Shown: positions 24,470-33,318 of the stretch, in pieces
How positions within the stretch are numbered: position 1 is the stretch's first letter
How the letters are laid out: every line of letters begins with the position of its first letter
Translations under genes and position numbers: made by a program
NCBI GenBank assembly: GCA_046291695.1
Contig: JBKBSO010000009.1
Span: 62,001 to 126,000, forward strand
Direction of reading: 5' to 3'
Origin: PNNG01 sp046291695
GTDB taxonomy: Bacteria; Bacteroidota; Bacteroidia; UBA7662
Length of the DNA: 64,000 nt
The notes under the pieces: generated by a model
Databases searched by the model: none
What the model saw: the letters and a program-made list of their open reading frames with translations, nothing else
What the model was told of the DNA's origin: nothing

Positions 24470-26491
24470 ATGCGTTACTGGGCAACCATATGCGCGATAT
24501 GGCTGATGCAGCTCAACAGCCTGGCTCAAGAACCAGCCATTTGGTGGGAAGAATGGCTTGAAGAACAAAGTACGGAAGACGACCAACAGGACGAAACCCA
24601 AATAGAAGAGATTCTACTTTTAAGGTCCCAATTAATGAGCAGGCCGCTTGATTTGAATAAAGTGGGATCGGCTGAATTACAATTATCTGGCTTACTAAAT
24701 ACCAACGAAATACAAGCCCTTTTGCAACACAAGGCAAAGTTCGGCCCCTTGATTGCCTGGTATGAACTACAAGCCATTCCCGGCTTCAGCCCAGAACGAA
24801 TAGCAGAACTACGGCCCTACTGTATTGTAAACGAAGGGCATGTACAGGAAGGGCTACGTCAGAGTTTCAAACAAGCACAGCAACGGATACTTATTAGAAG
24901 CCGGCGTATTTTACAAGAACAGGCTGGCTATGATCCTTCACGACGGGATGCAGGTCTATCGCACTATGCAGGACATCCACAAGCACTCCTCATCCAGTAC
25001 CGACATCAAGGCCATCGTCACAGCATGGCGTTAAATCTTAGTCGCGACCCGGGTGAAGTCGGCATTGACCGTATAGGTGGCCATGTGTTGTTGAAGCCTG
25101 GGGGTGCCCTCAAAGAGCTAGTCGTGGGTGATTTTCATTTGCAACTCGGGCAGGGCCTCATTGCAAACACCTCATTTATGCCAGGAAGAAGCGCGGGAAT
25201 TACAGCGAGCTACCATCCCGGGAGCAGGTTCACAGGGGCTAGTGGCAACCAAACTTGGGGCACCTATAGGGGTATGGCTGCCAGAGTGCGTATCCATCAA
25301 AATATCGACTTGGTTCCTTGGCTTTTTCATATGCAATGGTCGGCCAGAATCGAAGCGCAATTCACCGACTCAGCACAAAGCCCAGTGGTACTCAGCATCC
25401 AACAATCGGGCAGATTTCGTACACCTACCGAGCTTGAGCGGCGGAATAACCTGAGCGTACAGGGGGCTGGATTACAATTGGCAGGCAAACAATCGCAACT
25501 CGAATGGCAGATACAAGGCCAATACCTGCAAAGCAGCTTGCCATTTGTACGTCAACCAGAATGGTATCGCGCGTTTGACCCAATAGGGGCGCAGTTTATG
25601 CATGTGAGTTTTTCACAAAAATGGCAAGGAAAAAGATGGCAACAATTTGGTGAAATTGCGCTTTTTAATGGGGCTACAGCCGCCGCCATACAGCACCTGC
25701 TCCTGAGTATGAGCTCCACCATGCACCTTCAACTTAGCTATCGAAACTACCCGGCTGCTTACTATAGTTTTTTCGCGAATAGTTTACGTGCCAGCAGTCA
25801 GGTTCGAAACGAACGGGGCTGGCTCATGATGTTGCATTATCAGCCAAAACACCGACATCAAATCGATTACTATGTAGACATGTATCAACACCCATGGCTT
25901 CGGTATCGAATAAATGCTGCCGCGTTGGGCTTCGATCAACGCATTCAATGGCAATACCAACCCGATAAAAAGTCGCGATTACAAATACGATTACGCCAAA
26001 CTGAACGTCACCGAAATGCCGACGACACCTACTTCAGGCAGCTCAGCAGCTATGCTCAAACGCGGGCGAGTTTCATTTGGCAACAAGAAGTAACAGCACA
26101 ATGGCAGGGCATGATACGGGTTGATCGAAACCATTTTCATGAGCAACAAAAAGTCCAGGCTGCTTTTGCCTTGAGTTATCGATTGCGGTATCAGATTGGC
26201 CCTTTACGTCTCGCCTGGCAACAGTCGATTTTTGATGCACAAGATTTCGATAACCGCTTTTACATAGGCGAGCCAGATGTGTTGTATGGCCAGGGCATTG
26301 GCATGCTATCGGGACAAGGTATTGGCAATTTGTTACTGCTGCAAATGCGCGCTAAGCATGGGTTAGACTTCTGGTTCTGCCTGGCCAGCACGCATTTCTC
26401 TGATCGCGATGTTGTAGGTTCTGGTTTGGAGCAAATTAAAGGGCCTGTGCGGACCGAAGTCAGGCTACAAGTCCAGTATCGTTTCCGCTAA
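24470..26491 (+). CDS. helix-hairpin-helix protein with a beta-barrel-like C-terminal part
   Basis: The 673-residue product starts with a signal peptide (MRYWATICAIWLMQLNSLAQ). Residues about 55-115 form a tandem helix-hairpin-helix, LDLNKVGSAELQLSGLLN followed by ELQAIPGFSPERIAEL, as in ComEA-type DNA-binding proteins. The remaining 500 residues alternate strands and aromatic turns as in an outer-membrane barrel and end QVQYRFR, a plausible closing strand. Such HhH-barrel proteins occur in Bacteroidota without a known role; DNA handling at the outer membrane is an inference from the HhH part. It is operon partner of the preceding barrel gene. Confidence 0.75.
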   Translation: MRYWATICAIWLMQLNSLAQEPAIWWEEWLEEQSTEDDQQDETQIEEILLLRSQLMSRPLDLNKVGSAELQLSGLLNTNEIQALLQHKAKFGPLIAWYELQAIPGFSPERIAELRPYCIVNEGHVQEGLRQSFKQAQQRILIRSRRILQEQAGYDPSRRDAGLSHYAGHPQALLIQYRHQGHRHSMALNLSRDPGEVGIDRIGGHVLLKPGGALKELVVGDFHLQLGQGLIANTSFMPGRSAGITASYHPGSRFTGASGNQTWGTYRGMAARVRIHQNIDLVPWLFHMQWSARIEAQFTDSAQSPVVLSIQQSGRFRTPTELERRNNLSVQGAGLQLAGKQSQLEWQIQGQYLQSSLPFVRQPEWYRAFDPIGAQFMHVSFSQKWQGKRWQQFGEIALFNGATAAAIQHLLLSMSSTMHLQLSYRNYPAAYYSFFANSLRASSQVRNERGWLMMLHYQPKHRHQIDYYVDMYQHPWLRYRINAAALGFDQRIQWQYQPDKKSRLQIRLRQTERHRNADDTYFRQLSSYAQTRASFIWQQEVTAQWQGMIRVDRNHFHEQQKVQAAFALSYRLRYQIGPLRLAWQQSIFDAQDFDNRFYIGEPDVLYGQGIGMLSGQGIGNLLLLQMRAKHGLDFWFCLASTHFSDRDVVGSGLEQIKGPVRTEVRLQVQYRFR

Positions 26492-26496
26492 ATGGA

Positions 26497-27420
26497 TCAA
26501 TGCACTGAAAACCTATCATTACCCTGAAATCTACGTATTACTGTTTGATAATGTTTATCAAGCAACTCTGCAACAATACCCTCTTTAAGACCCAATCCCG
26601 AGATGGTTATTTTGTTTACGGCCGCAGCTTTTAAAGCAGCCAAATAAATATCACATGAAGGTAAAATCACATCGGCACGATCGGGATTAAGCCCCAAGTT
26701 CTTGATTCGCTGTTCAAGTGGAAAACTTTTGATATAATCGTAAGTAGTTGCCAATTGCTTTTGGGTAGCAAACTTCCCTTGCTTGAGGTTCATCAAATCA
26801 AACATTTTATTGATATTCCCACCGGTACCTAGGGCATAATCGGGCTCAAGTGGTTTAATAACATTCTTTAGCCAACTTTTCATTTCTTTCCAGCTTTCAT
26901 CATCATCTCTCCCATCTAAGATCCGAACCCCTCCCAAGTCAAAAGAGCGAGAAGCCAGTTGATTTTCGCCATGCAGGAGTGAAATTTCGGTGGAACCACC
27001 GCCTACATCAACAAAAAGCACTTTTTTGCCTTCTTCAAGGGCGCCTTGGTGTGCCTTGTAAATCAGTTCAGCTTCCTGCTGTCCGCTGATAACTTCAATT
27101 TGAATGCCAGTTTGATTAAATAAGCGGGCGGTTACATCTGCGCCATTAACTGCCTCACGCATCGCAGAAGTGGCACAGGCACGATAATCCTCAACCCCAA
27201 AAAGCTCCATCAACATTTTGAATGACTGTAGCATTTTTTGAAGATGCTGTTCTTTTTCTGCACTAATTGACCCTTCCTGAAAAACCGTATCTCCCAATCG
27301 TACAGGAACCCTTACAAATTCCAGGATTTTTATGCGTGCCCTGTCTTCACCATCATTAAAAAAACTACAAATGTACAAGCGGGCGGCATTGGAGCCGATA
27401 TCAATGGCAGCTACGTTCAA
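26497..27420 (-). CDS. ppx: exopolyphosphatase / guanosine pentaphosphatase family protein
   Basis: A 307-residue member of the ASKHA (actin-fold) Ppx/GppA family, which removes phosphate from polyphosphate or pppGpp. Phosphate-1 loop: AAIDIGSNAARLYI at residues 4-17. Phosphate-2 loop: VLFVDVGGGSTEISLL. The protein lacks the C-terminal HD-like domain of E. coli Ppx. It follows ppk1 with a one-base gap, forming with sixA a polyphosphate operon. Confidence 0.93.
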   Translation of the reverse strand: MNVAAIDIGSNAARLYICSFFNDGEDRARIKILEFVRVPVRLGDTVFQEGSISAEKEQHLQKMLQSFKMLMELFGVEDYRACATSAMREAVNGADVTARLFNQTGIQIEVISGQQEAELIYKAHQGALEEGKKVLFVDVGGGSTEISLLHGENQLASRSFDLGGVRILDGRDDDESWKEMKSWLKNVIKPLEPDYALGTGGNINKMFDLMNLKQGKFATQKQLATTYDYIKSFPLEQRIKNLGLNPDRADVILPSCDIYLAALKAAAVNKITISGLGLKEGIVAELLDKHYQTVIRRFQGNDRFSVH

Positions 27421-27421
27421 T

Positions 27422-29560
27422 TCAAATTGCTTTTTCGTTCAATAACTTATTGTTGGCCTCAACCAACTCACGAAAGTACGCATAAGTAGCGTATTGTGAA
27501 CGAATCTGAATGTCTCCCTCAAATTTAGGACTGCGCATTTGGTTGGCTAGGGGAGCTGCCATATTCCTGGCTTTTACATTGTCGCATAGCTGTAAATCGA
27601 TCATATCTCGTATTTCGCGCCGAATATCTGCATTCAATATGGGGAAAGCTACTTCAATGCGATGGCTAAGATTGCGGGTCATCCAATCGGCCGACGACAA
27701 ATACATTTTTTCATTACCCTTATTGCCAAAAATATAAACGCGCGAATGTTCCAAAAAGCGATCAACAATACTGATTACTTCAACATTTTCACTCAGCTCT
27801 TTTACTCCCGGCACAAGACAACAAATGCCCCTCACAATCAGGCGTATTTTCACGCCGGCGCAACTGGCTTCGTAAAGCTTTTGAATCATATCCGGATCAA
27901 CCAGACTATTCATTTTCAGCACGATATAAGCCGTTTCTCCTTGCTGGGCATGCGCTATTTCTTTATCAATAAGTTGTTCGAAGCGTGTACGCATGTAATA
28001 AGGAGCAACCAGCAAGTGGCGAAAAGCGAATTGTTTGTTCCCTTTTTCAAGACTTTTAAAAACCCGGTTAATTTCATTGGTTATTCGTCTGTCGGCCGTA
28101 AACAATCCGTCATCGCAATAAATTCTGGCCGTAAAACCATTATAGTTACCAGTACTCAAATGGGCATATTCCCTGATTTTTCCTTTTTCACGACGGCTAA
28201 CCAGACACATCTTGCTATGAACCTTCATGCCTTCTACGCCATAAATCACGCGAGCGCCTACCTCTTCGAGCTTACCTGCCCAATAGATATTGGTTTCTTC
28301 ATCAAAACGCGCTTGGATTTCTACCAGGGCGGTAACCTCTTTGCCATTCATCACGGCGGTAATGAGCGAATTCACCACACTTGAAATTTTGGCAACGCGA
28401 TACAGCGTGATTTTTATGCTGCTTACATCAGGATCTATTGCCGCCTCTCGCAAAAAACGAATGACGTAATCAAACGATTGATAAGGGTGATGCACCATCA
28501 CATCTCTTTTACGAATGGCATCGAAAATGCGTAGATGCTTATCGAAGTAAGGAACTGGAAGTGGTGGTAAGGGAGGATATTTCAAATAGGTTCTCCCCAA
28601 GTCGGGAAAGTCCATGAAATCACTAAAATTGTGGTACCTCCCCCCTGGTATGAGGTTCGATTTATCTAAATCTAATCTGCGAATGAGAAACTGTAGCAAG
28701 TCGAGCGGCATCGAGGTGTCATAGATAAAACGTACAGGATCTCCCTTTTTTCGATCTTTTAAGGACCGGTTTATTTTATCCACTAAATTCTCCCCGATAT
28801 CACTTTCTAAATCAAGCTCATGATCCCGGGTAATTTTAATGGTATAGGCGTCGTGTCGATCGTATTCAAAGAGCGAAAATACCCGTTTCAAATTATAGCG
28901 AACCACATCATCGAGCAGCATCACGCGCCGGTGATCATCCGTGGCTGGCATTACATAAAAACGAGGACAAACCTTAGTAGGAAGCTCTATCAAAGCGTAT
29001 TTAAACTCATTAATATCGTCACTCTTATACATTTTAACTGCCAAATAAATATAAGCATCCTTTACATGGGGCGCCTTATCGCTAGCGCTTATCATGATGG
29101 GCGTGAGGTATGGAAAAATCTGTGTTTTAAACAGCTCCCTCAAATGCATGTCTTCCTGCTCGGTAACATCCCTTTCGTTGATGATTTGAATACCCTCCTT
29201 CGAAAGACCTTCACTGATCTCCTCATGAAAAATGTGCTCGAACCGGGTTTGTTGCTTAATTACAGTTTGCTGTATTTGATTTAGTACACTATCGGGATGA
29301 AATCGTAACTTCTGCAATTGGCTTGGCCTCAAGCCCAATAAGCGTCGCTGTGATGCTACACGTACCCTGAAAAACTCATCCAAATTAGAGGAAAAAATGG
29401 CCAAAAACTTGATACGCTCTAGCAAAGGCACATCGGGGTTTTCGGCCTCCTGCAAAACTCTGGCATTGAAGGCTAACCAACTGATTTCACGATTGAGCAG
29501 CTGAAACTTTAGCCCATTAATGTTTTTACGAAAAAGTATAGCAGGATTCTTAAGACTCAT
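27422..29560 (-). CDS. ppk1: polyphosphate kinase 1
   Basis: Ppk1 reversibly transfers phosphate from ATP to polyphosphate. The start was taken at 29560 (MSLKNPAILF), 4 bases after the sixA stop, because a longer reading overlaps sixA. The 712 residues cover the N, head and C1/C2 domains: LNREISWLAFNARVLQEA at the start, the autophosphorylated-histidine region VHSKMCLVSRRE and DDGLFTADRRITNEI, and LEHSRVYIFGNKG with ADWMTRNL near the end. It lies in the order sixA-ppk1-ppx on the minus strand. Confidence 0.96.
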   Translation of the reverse strand: MSLKNPAILFRKNINGLKFQLLNREISWLAFNARVLQEAENPDVPLLERIKFLAIFSSNLDEFFRVRVASQRRLLGLRPSQLQKLRFHPDSVLNQIQQTVIKQQTRFEHIFHEEISEGLSKEGIQIINERDVTEQEDMHLRELFKTQIFPYLTPIMISASDKAPHVKDAYIYLAVKMYKSDDINEFKYALIELPTKVCPRFYVMPATDDHRRVMLLDDVVRYNLKRVFSLFEYDRHDAYTIKITRDHELDLESDIGENLVDKINRSLKDRKKGDPVRFIYDTSMPLDLLQFLIRRLDLDKSNLIPGGRYHNFSDFMDFPDLGRTYLKYPPLPPLPVPYFDKHLRIFDAIRKRDVMVHHPYQSFDYVIRFLREAAIDPDVSSIKITLYRVAKISSVVNSLITAVMNGKEVTALVEIQARFDEETNIYWAGKLEEVGARVIYGVEGMKVHSKMCLVSRREKGKIREYAHLSTGNYNGFTARIYCDDGLFTADRRITNEINRVFKSLEKGNKQFAFRHLLVAPYYMRTRFEQLIDKEIAHAQQGETAYIVLKMNSLVDPDMIQKLYEASCAGVKIRLIVRGICCLVPGVKELSENVEVISIVDRFLEHSRVYIFGNKGNEKMYLSSADWMTRNLSHRIEVAFPILNADIRREIRDMIDLQLCDNVKARNMAAPLANQMRSPKFEGDIQIRSQYATYAYFRELVEANNKLLNEKAI

Positions 29561-29564
29561 TTGT

Positions 29565-30071
29565 TTATAAAATTGAATAATCGGTTTTGGGAAAATCAAA
29601 CCACGACACTTCTCCACTTTGGGCTTCAATATCGGCCCAGTGCGTTAAATTGAAATGAATCACAACAAGACCACAAGTAGGCAAATGATCGAGTCGAAAA
29701 TCGCGTGACAACAGGTTCGAAAGCTGGGTCATCGCCGGATTGTGGCCAATCAGCATCACCGCATCGTAATAATGAGGCACTTGATGAATTATACCAAGTA
29801 CGGTTTGCTCCCCAGCCTGATAAATGGCTGGAACAACCTCCGTTCGTTCTTCACCATTGCCTGCTGCTTCTAACAAAAGCTCAAGGGTTTGACGCGTACG
29901 CAAGGCAGGTGAACAATAAAATCGATCAATCTCAGCATTTCGACCCTTTAACTTATATCCGAGCTTAATGGCATCCTGCTTGCCCGTATGGGTAAGCACC
30001 CTGTCGGCATCGGCCATGCCTGTAAGGTCGAAACCTGCTTTTGCATGCCGCAATAAATACAATACTTTCAT
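29565..30071 (-). CDS. sixA: phosphohistidine phosphatase SixA-like
   Basis: A 168-residue histidine phosphatase (phosphoglycerate-mutase-like fold). The catalytic motif is LLRHAKAGFD at residues 6-15 with His9, and the second histidine is in MLIGHNPAMTQL. SixA removes phosphate from phosphohistidine, for example from Hpt domains or NPr. It is the first gene of a three-gene unit with ppk1 and ppx; Ppk1 works through a phosphohistidine intermediate, which is suggestive but not proof of a link. Confidence 0.9.
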   Translation of the reverse strand: MKVLYLLRHAKAGFDLTGMADADRVLTHTGKQDAIKLGYKLKGRNAEIDRFYCSPALRTRQTLELLLEAAGNGEERTEVVPAIYQAGEQTVLGIIHQVPHYYDAVMLIGHNPAMTQLSNLLSRDFRLDHLPTCGLVVIHFNLTHWADIEAQSGEVSWFDFPKTDYSIL

Positions 30072-30172
30072 GTTGCGGGTTTATAGCACCTTTGGTTGTT
30101 TATACTACACCAACAATACAATTTTAATGTGTTAATTTCGCAACACAAAATTAGCCGGATTAAGAGTTTGTT

Positions 30173-31204
30173 ATGCCGATACGTATTTATTATATCAGCC
30201 TGTTTTTCAGCACTTTGTTTTTTATCACTTTTGATGCCTTTGCACAGAAGAACCGCCTTCACCTGGCCCACTACAATGTTGAAAACCTTTTCGACACCAT
30301 CAACGACCCGCAAGTTCAGGATGAAGATTTTCTACCAGACGGAAATTTACAATGGACAACTGAAAGATATCTGAAAAAACAAAGTGATCTTGCCAAGGTC
30401 ATCAAAACCATGAACAAAGGCAATGGCCCTGATTTGTTAGGTTTGTGTGAAATCGAAAATCGGTTGGTACTCAATGAGCTTAACAAGAACCTCAGTTCGA
30501 AAAATAAAAAATACCATATCGCGCATTTTGAGTCGCCCGATAAGCGGGGAATTGATGTGGCGCTACTCTATAACCCTAAAGTTTTTAAATCAACCAAAGC
30601 ACTTGCGTTGCCAGTAATTTTTGAAGGCGATGACCCCTATCCTACCCGAGATATATTGCTGGTTAGTGGCGTGCTTTCGAATAAAACAAGGCTGCATGTT
30701 TTTGTAAACCACTGGCCCTCGCGACGAGGAGGACAAGAAGCCTCGGAAAAAAATCGAATTGCAGCTGCAGGTGTTGTACGCAAAGCCATTGACAGCTTGC
30801 TGCAGCTAGACCCTAAAGCTCATGTAGTGGTCATGGGCGATTTTAACGATGGTCCGCTTGACCATGCACCGCGCATGGTGATGGGCGCCGATAGCTTGAG
30901 AACCCCTGACGGCTTTTTATACAATCCATTTATTGCATTAAGTGCCGACAGTAGCATGGGCTCCTACCGATTCAGAGGGAATTGGCAATTCATAGATCAT
31001 ATTAGCTTTTCTACGAACGTTTTTTTGCCACATAGCAAGTTACGCTATGTGGAAGGTAGTGCAGGGCCGGTTTTTTTCGATTTTTTACTAGAACAGGAAG
31101 GCAGATTTCAAGGAAACCCCTGGCGGACCTATGCGGGTAACAGGTATTTGGGCGGGTTCAGCGACCACCTTCCGGTACAAATTGAATTTGAACTTGTAAA
31201 ATGA
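30173..31204 (+). CDS. exported endonuclease/exonuclease/phosphatase family protein
   Basis: A 343-residue metal-dependent hydrolase of the EEP superfamily with a signal peptide (ISLFFSTLFFITFDAFAQ), so periplasmic or surface-located. Catalytic landmarks are HYNVENLFDT, FESPDKRGIDVALLY, VNHWPSRRGG, VMGDFNDGP and FSDHLPVQIEF near the C-terminus, the full EEP set. Substrate could be DNA, RNA, sugar or inositol phosphates. It starts a four-gene chain in which each gene overlaps the next by 4 bases. Confidence 0.9.
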   Translation: MPIRIYYISLFFSTLFFITFDAFAQKNRLHLAHYNVENLFDTINDPQVQDEDFLPDGNLQWTTERYLKKQSDLAKVIKTMNKGNGPDLLGLCEIENRLVLNELNKNLSSKNKKYHIAHFESPDKRGIDVALLYNPKVFKSTKALALPVIFEGDDPYPTRDILLVSGVLSNKTRLHVFVNHWPSRRGGQEASEKNRIAAAGVVRKAIDSLLQLDPKAHVVVMGDFNDGPLDHAPRMVMGADSLRTPDGFLYNPFIALSADSSMGSYRFRGNWQFIDHISFSTNVFLPHSKLRYVEGSAGPVFFDFLLEQEGRFQGNPWRTYAGNRYLGGFSDHLPVQIEFELVK

Positions 31205-31947
31205 CGCAAGAAAGAGCCCGAGCTCAGGAATGGTATACGTCCTGGTTCGATACCCCCTACTACCACTTGCTATACCGTCATCGGAATGACAATGAAGCCG
31301 CTGCCTTCATCCGTCGATTGTGCGAATACCTCAACCTGCCTCCCAAAAGTAAGGCACTGGATTTGGCTTGTGGACGCGGACGACATGCACGGGTAATGGC
31401 TGAATTGGGCCTGGATGTGATTGGCTTAGATTTATCCAAAGAAAATATCCGCGAAGCACGAAAATCTGAACATAAGTACCTGCACTTTTTTGAACATGAC
31501 ATGCGGGAAGTATGGAAAAACCGTCAGTTCGATGTGATATTTAATCTTTTTACCAGTTTCGGCTATTTTGACGACCCCGCAGAAGATGCCCGTGTAATCA
31601 GTTCCGTTGCCAGCATGCTCAAAGATTCGGGGTATTTTGTGTTCGACTACCTGCATGCCCCATACGTTCAGGAGACTTTTATTCCTCGAGACGAAAAAGT
31701 GGAAGATGACATTCATTTTTTCATATCACGACACATTACTGAGGACTGGATTATCAAGCAAATTAGCTTTAAAGACCAAGAGCAGGAATACCGTTTTTTT
31801 GAAAAAGTGCGACACTATCAGCCGGAACAGCTTTCCTCCCTTTTATTGAAAAACGGATTTGAAATTTTACGTACTTTCGGCGATTATGAGCTAAATGCGC
31901 TCGAAAATGATAGTCCAAGGTGCATATTTGTAGCCCGTAAAGTATGA
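31201..31947 (+). CDS. class I SAM-dependent methyltransferase
   Basis: A 248-residue methyltransferase with the SAM-binding motif I ALDLACGRGRHARVMAELG at residues about 54-72, followed by the acidic motif II VIGLDLSKENI and motif III FNLFTSFGYF. The substrate is not identifiable; the C-terminal part has no recognisable domain. It overlaps the preceding gene by ATGA and the next by ATGA, so it is translationally coupled to both. Confidence 0.9.
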   Translation: MTQERARAQEWYTSWFDTPYYHLLYRHRNDNEAAAFIRRLCEYLNLPPKSKALDLACGRGRHARVMAELGLDVIGLDLSKENIREARKSEHKYLHFFEHDMREVWKNRQFDVIFNLFTSFGYFDDPAEDARVISSVASMLKDSGYFVFDYLHAPYVQETFIPRDEKVEDDIHFFISRHITEDWIIKQISFKDQEQEYRFFEKVRHYQPEQLSSLLLKNGFEILRTFGDYELNALENDSPRCIFVARKV

Positions 31948-32507
31948 ACGAGTTAATTCAGTGGGATCAACAAGCTTTTTTGGCCATAAACAATGGTTGG
32001 GCGAGTCCCGTGCTCGATTTGCTCCTACCTCCTGCCCGAAATATGTACGTTTGGGCACCGCTGTATATTTTTTTTGTGGCTTGGTTTAGTCTTAATTTTG
32101 GAAAAAAAGGTTGGCAAGTAATTGGGCTGATTATCCTCACCTTTGCGCTCACTGACATACTAAGCAGCCATTTGATCAAACCATGGATTGGCCGGCTTCG
32201 GCCTTGTAACGATGCCGGCATGCAGCAGTACGTACGTTTATTGGTAGGCTGTGGAGGGGGAAATAGCTTCACTTCAAGCCATGCTGCTAATCATTTTGGG
32301 TTTGCCTTATTCGTTGGTTTGGTAACCCGTCCCTATTTCCGTGGAATTTTGACAATCCTATTGACCTGGGCGGGAACCATTGCCCTGGCGCAAGTGTATG
32401 TAGGGGTACATTATCCACTCGACATTGTAGGAGGCAGCATGCTGGGTTGCATTTCAGCATCGGTCGTGTATATGTTGTATAAATCAAAATTTAAACTCCC
32501 CCAATGA
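31944..32507 (+). CDS. PAP2-family membrane phosphatase
   Basis: A 187-residue phosphatidic-acid-phosphatase-2 protein with five to six membrane spans. The three active-site motifs are KPWIGRLRPC (KxxxxxxRP), NSFTSSHAANHF (the PSGH-like motif, here SSHA) and GVHYPLDIVGG (SRxxxxxHxxxD-like). These act on the periplasmic face on lipid phosphates or undecaprenyl pyrophosphate. Its position in the overlapping chain with an EEP protein, a methyltransferase and a ZIP transporter gives no clear common pathway. Confidence 0.92.
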   Translation: MNELIQWDQQAFLAINNGWASPVLDLLLPPARNMYVWAPLYIFFVAWFSLNFGKKGWQVIGLIILTFALTDILSSHLIKPWIGRLRPCNDAGMQQYVRLLVGCGGGNSFTSSHAANHFGFALFVGLVTRPYFRGILTILLTWAGTIALAQVYVGVHYPLDIVGGSMLGCISASVVYMLYKSKFKLPQ

Positions 32508-33265
32508 GCTGGCTAAGCTTAAGTCTTCTTCTATTAAGTCCCTTGCTGGGCGGCCTGTTGGTACTGTTGGTTACCGACCGTTACAGTCGCCAACTCAAGT
32601 TATTGCTTACTTTTTGCGGTGGATTTTTGTTCGCTACCGCTGTGTTGCACTTGTTGCCAGAGGTTTTTGAAACGAATCACCATTATGAAGGTTTGCTCAT
32701 ATTAGTAGGTTTCTTTTTGCAAATGCTGCTCGAAAAATTCTCAGAAGGTATAGAACACGGCCACCTTCACCTCGATGGCCATCATGGCCACGATCACGGC
32801 CAACACGACCATTCACATTACCACCGCCATGGGCTTTCTTACGGTTTGCTTATCAGCTTGTCGATTCATTCACTGGTTGAAGGAATACCCTTAAATGGCA
32901 CTTTCAGCATCGATCAGGCCTTTTGGCAAAACCCTTTACTCCTCGGCGTAATTATACACAAGTTCCCTTCCGCCTTTGCCCTCATGACTGTCCTTCGACA
33001 ATCGGTTCTTCAAAAAAGCAAGCAGCTTTGGATGTTAGGTCTATTCATTGTAATGACTCCGTTGGGTGTTTTTTTAGGCCACATCATCCTCCAATCGAAC
33101 ACTGCCCATATGGATGAAGTCTTTCATGTGATGCTCGCGCTGGCTACAGGTTCGTTTCTCCAAATTGCCACCACTATTTTGTTCGAAAGCACCGCTAATC
33201 ATCAGTTTTCAGCTAAACACATCCTTTTAGCCTTTGCAGGAGCGGTATTGGCCTTTTTGATTTAA
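32504..33265 (+). CDS. ZIP-family metal transporter
   Basis: A 253-residue membrane protein of the ZIP family, which imports divalent metals, usually zinc. Seven to eight spans are visible. The loop between TM3 and TM4 is very histidine-rich (residues about 86-111: HGHLHLDGHHGHDHGQ and on), a typical metal-binding loop. The transport motif in TM4 is SIHSLVEGIPL, with His and Glu, and HKFPSAFALMTV in TM5. It is the last of four overlapping genes. Confidence 0.92.
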   Translation: MSWLSLSLLLLSPLLGGLLVLLVTDRYSRQLKLLLTFCGGFLFATAVLHLLPEVFETNHHYEGLLILVGFFLQMLLEKFSEGIEHGHLHLDGHHGHDHGQHDHSHYHRHGLSYGLLISLSIHSLVEGIPLNGTFSIDQAFWQNPLLLGVIIHKFPSAFALMTVLRQSVLQKSKQLWMLGLFIVMTPLGVFLGHIILQSNTAHMDEVFHVMLALATGSFLQIATTILFESTANHQFSAKHILLAFAGAVLAFLI

Positions 33266-33285
33266 AAAACATTACTCATTGACAG

Positions 33286-33315
33286 ACAGATTTTTGTAGA
33301 TTGCCAAAAATCTGT
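33286..33315 (+). promoter_or_regulatory. perfect 11-bp inverted repeat just upstream of the LamG-protein start
   Basis: ACAGATTTTTG (33286-33296) and CAAAAATCTGT (33305-33315) form a perfect 11-bp stem with an 8-base loop, ending three bases before the ATG at 33319. As RNA it would occlude the start region; as DNA it is a possible operator. A third reading is a weak terminator of the ZIP gene, although no T-run follows. Confidence 0.45.
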
Positions 33316-33318
33316 GAT

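Noticed and set aside
27662..28384. 240-codon plus-strand open frame opposite ppk1
   Set aside because: ppk1 on the minus strand has all the family motifs here; the plus frame shows no start signal or similarity.
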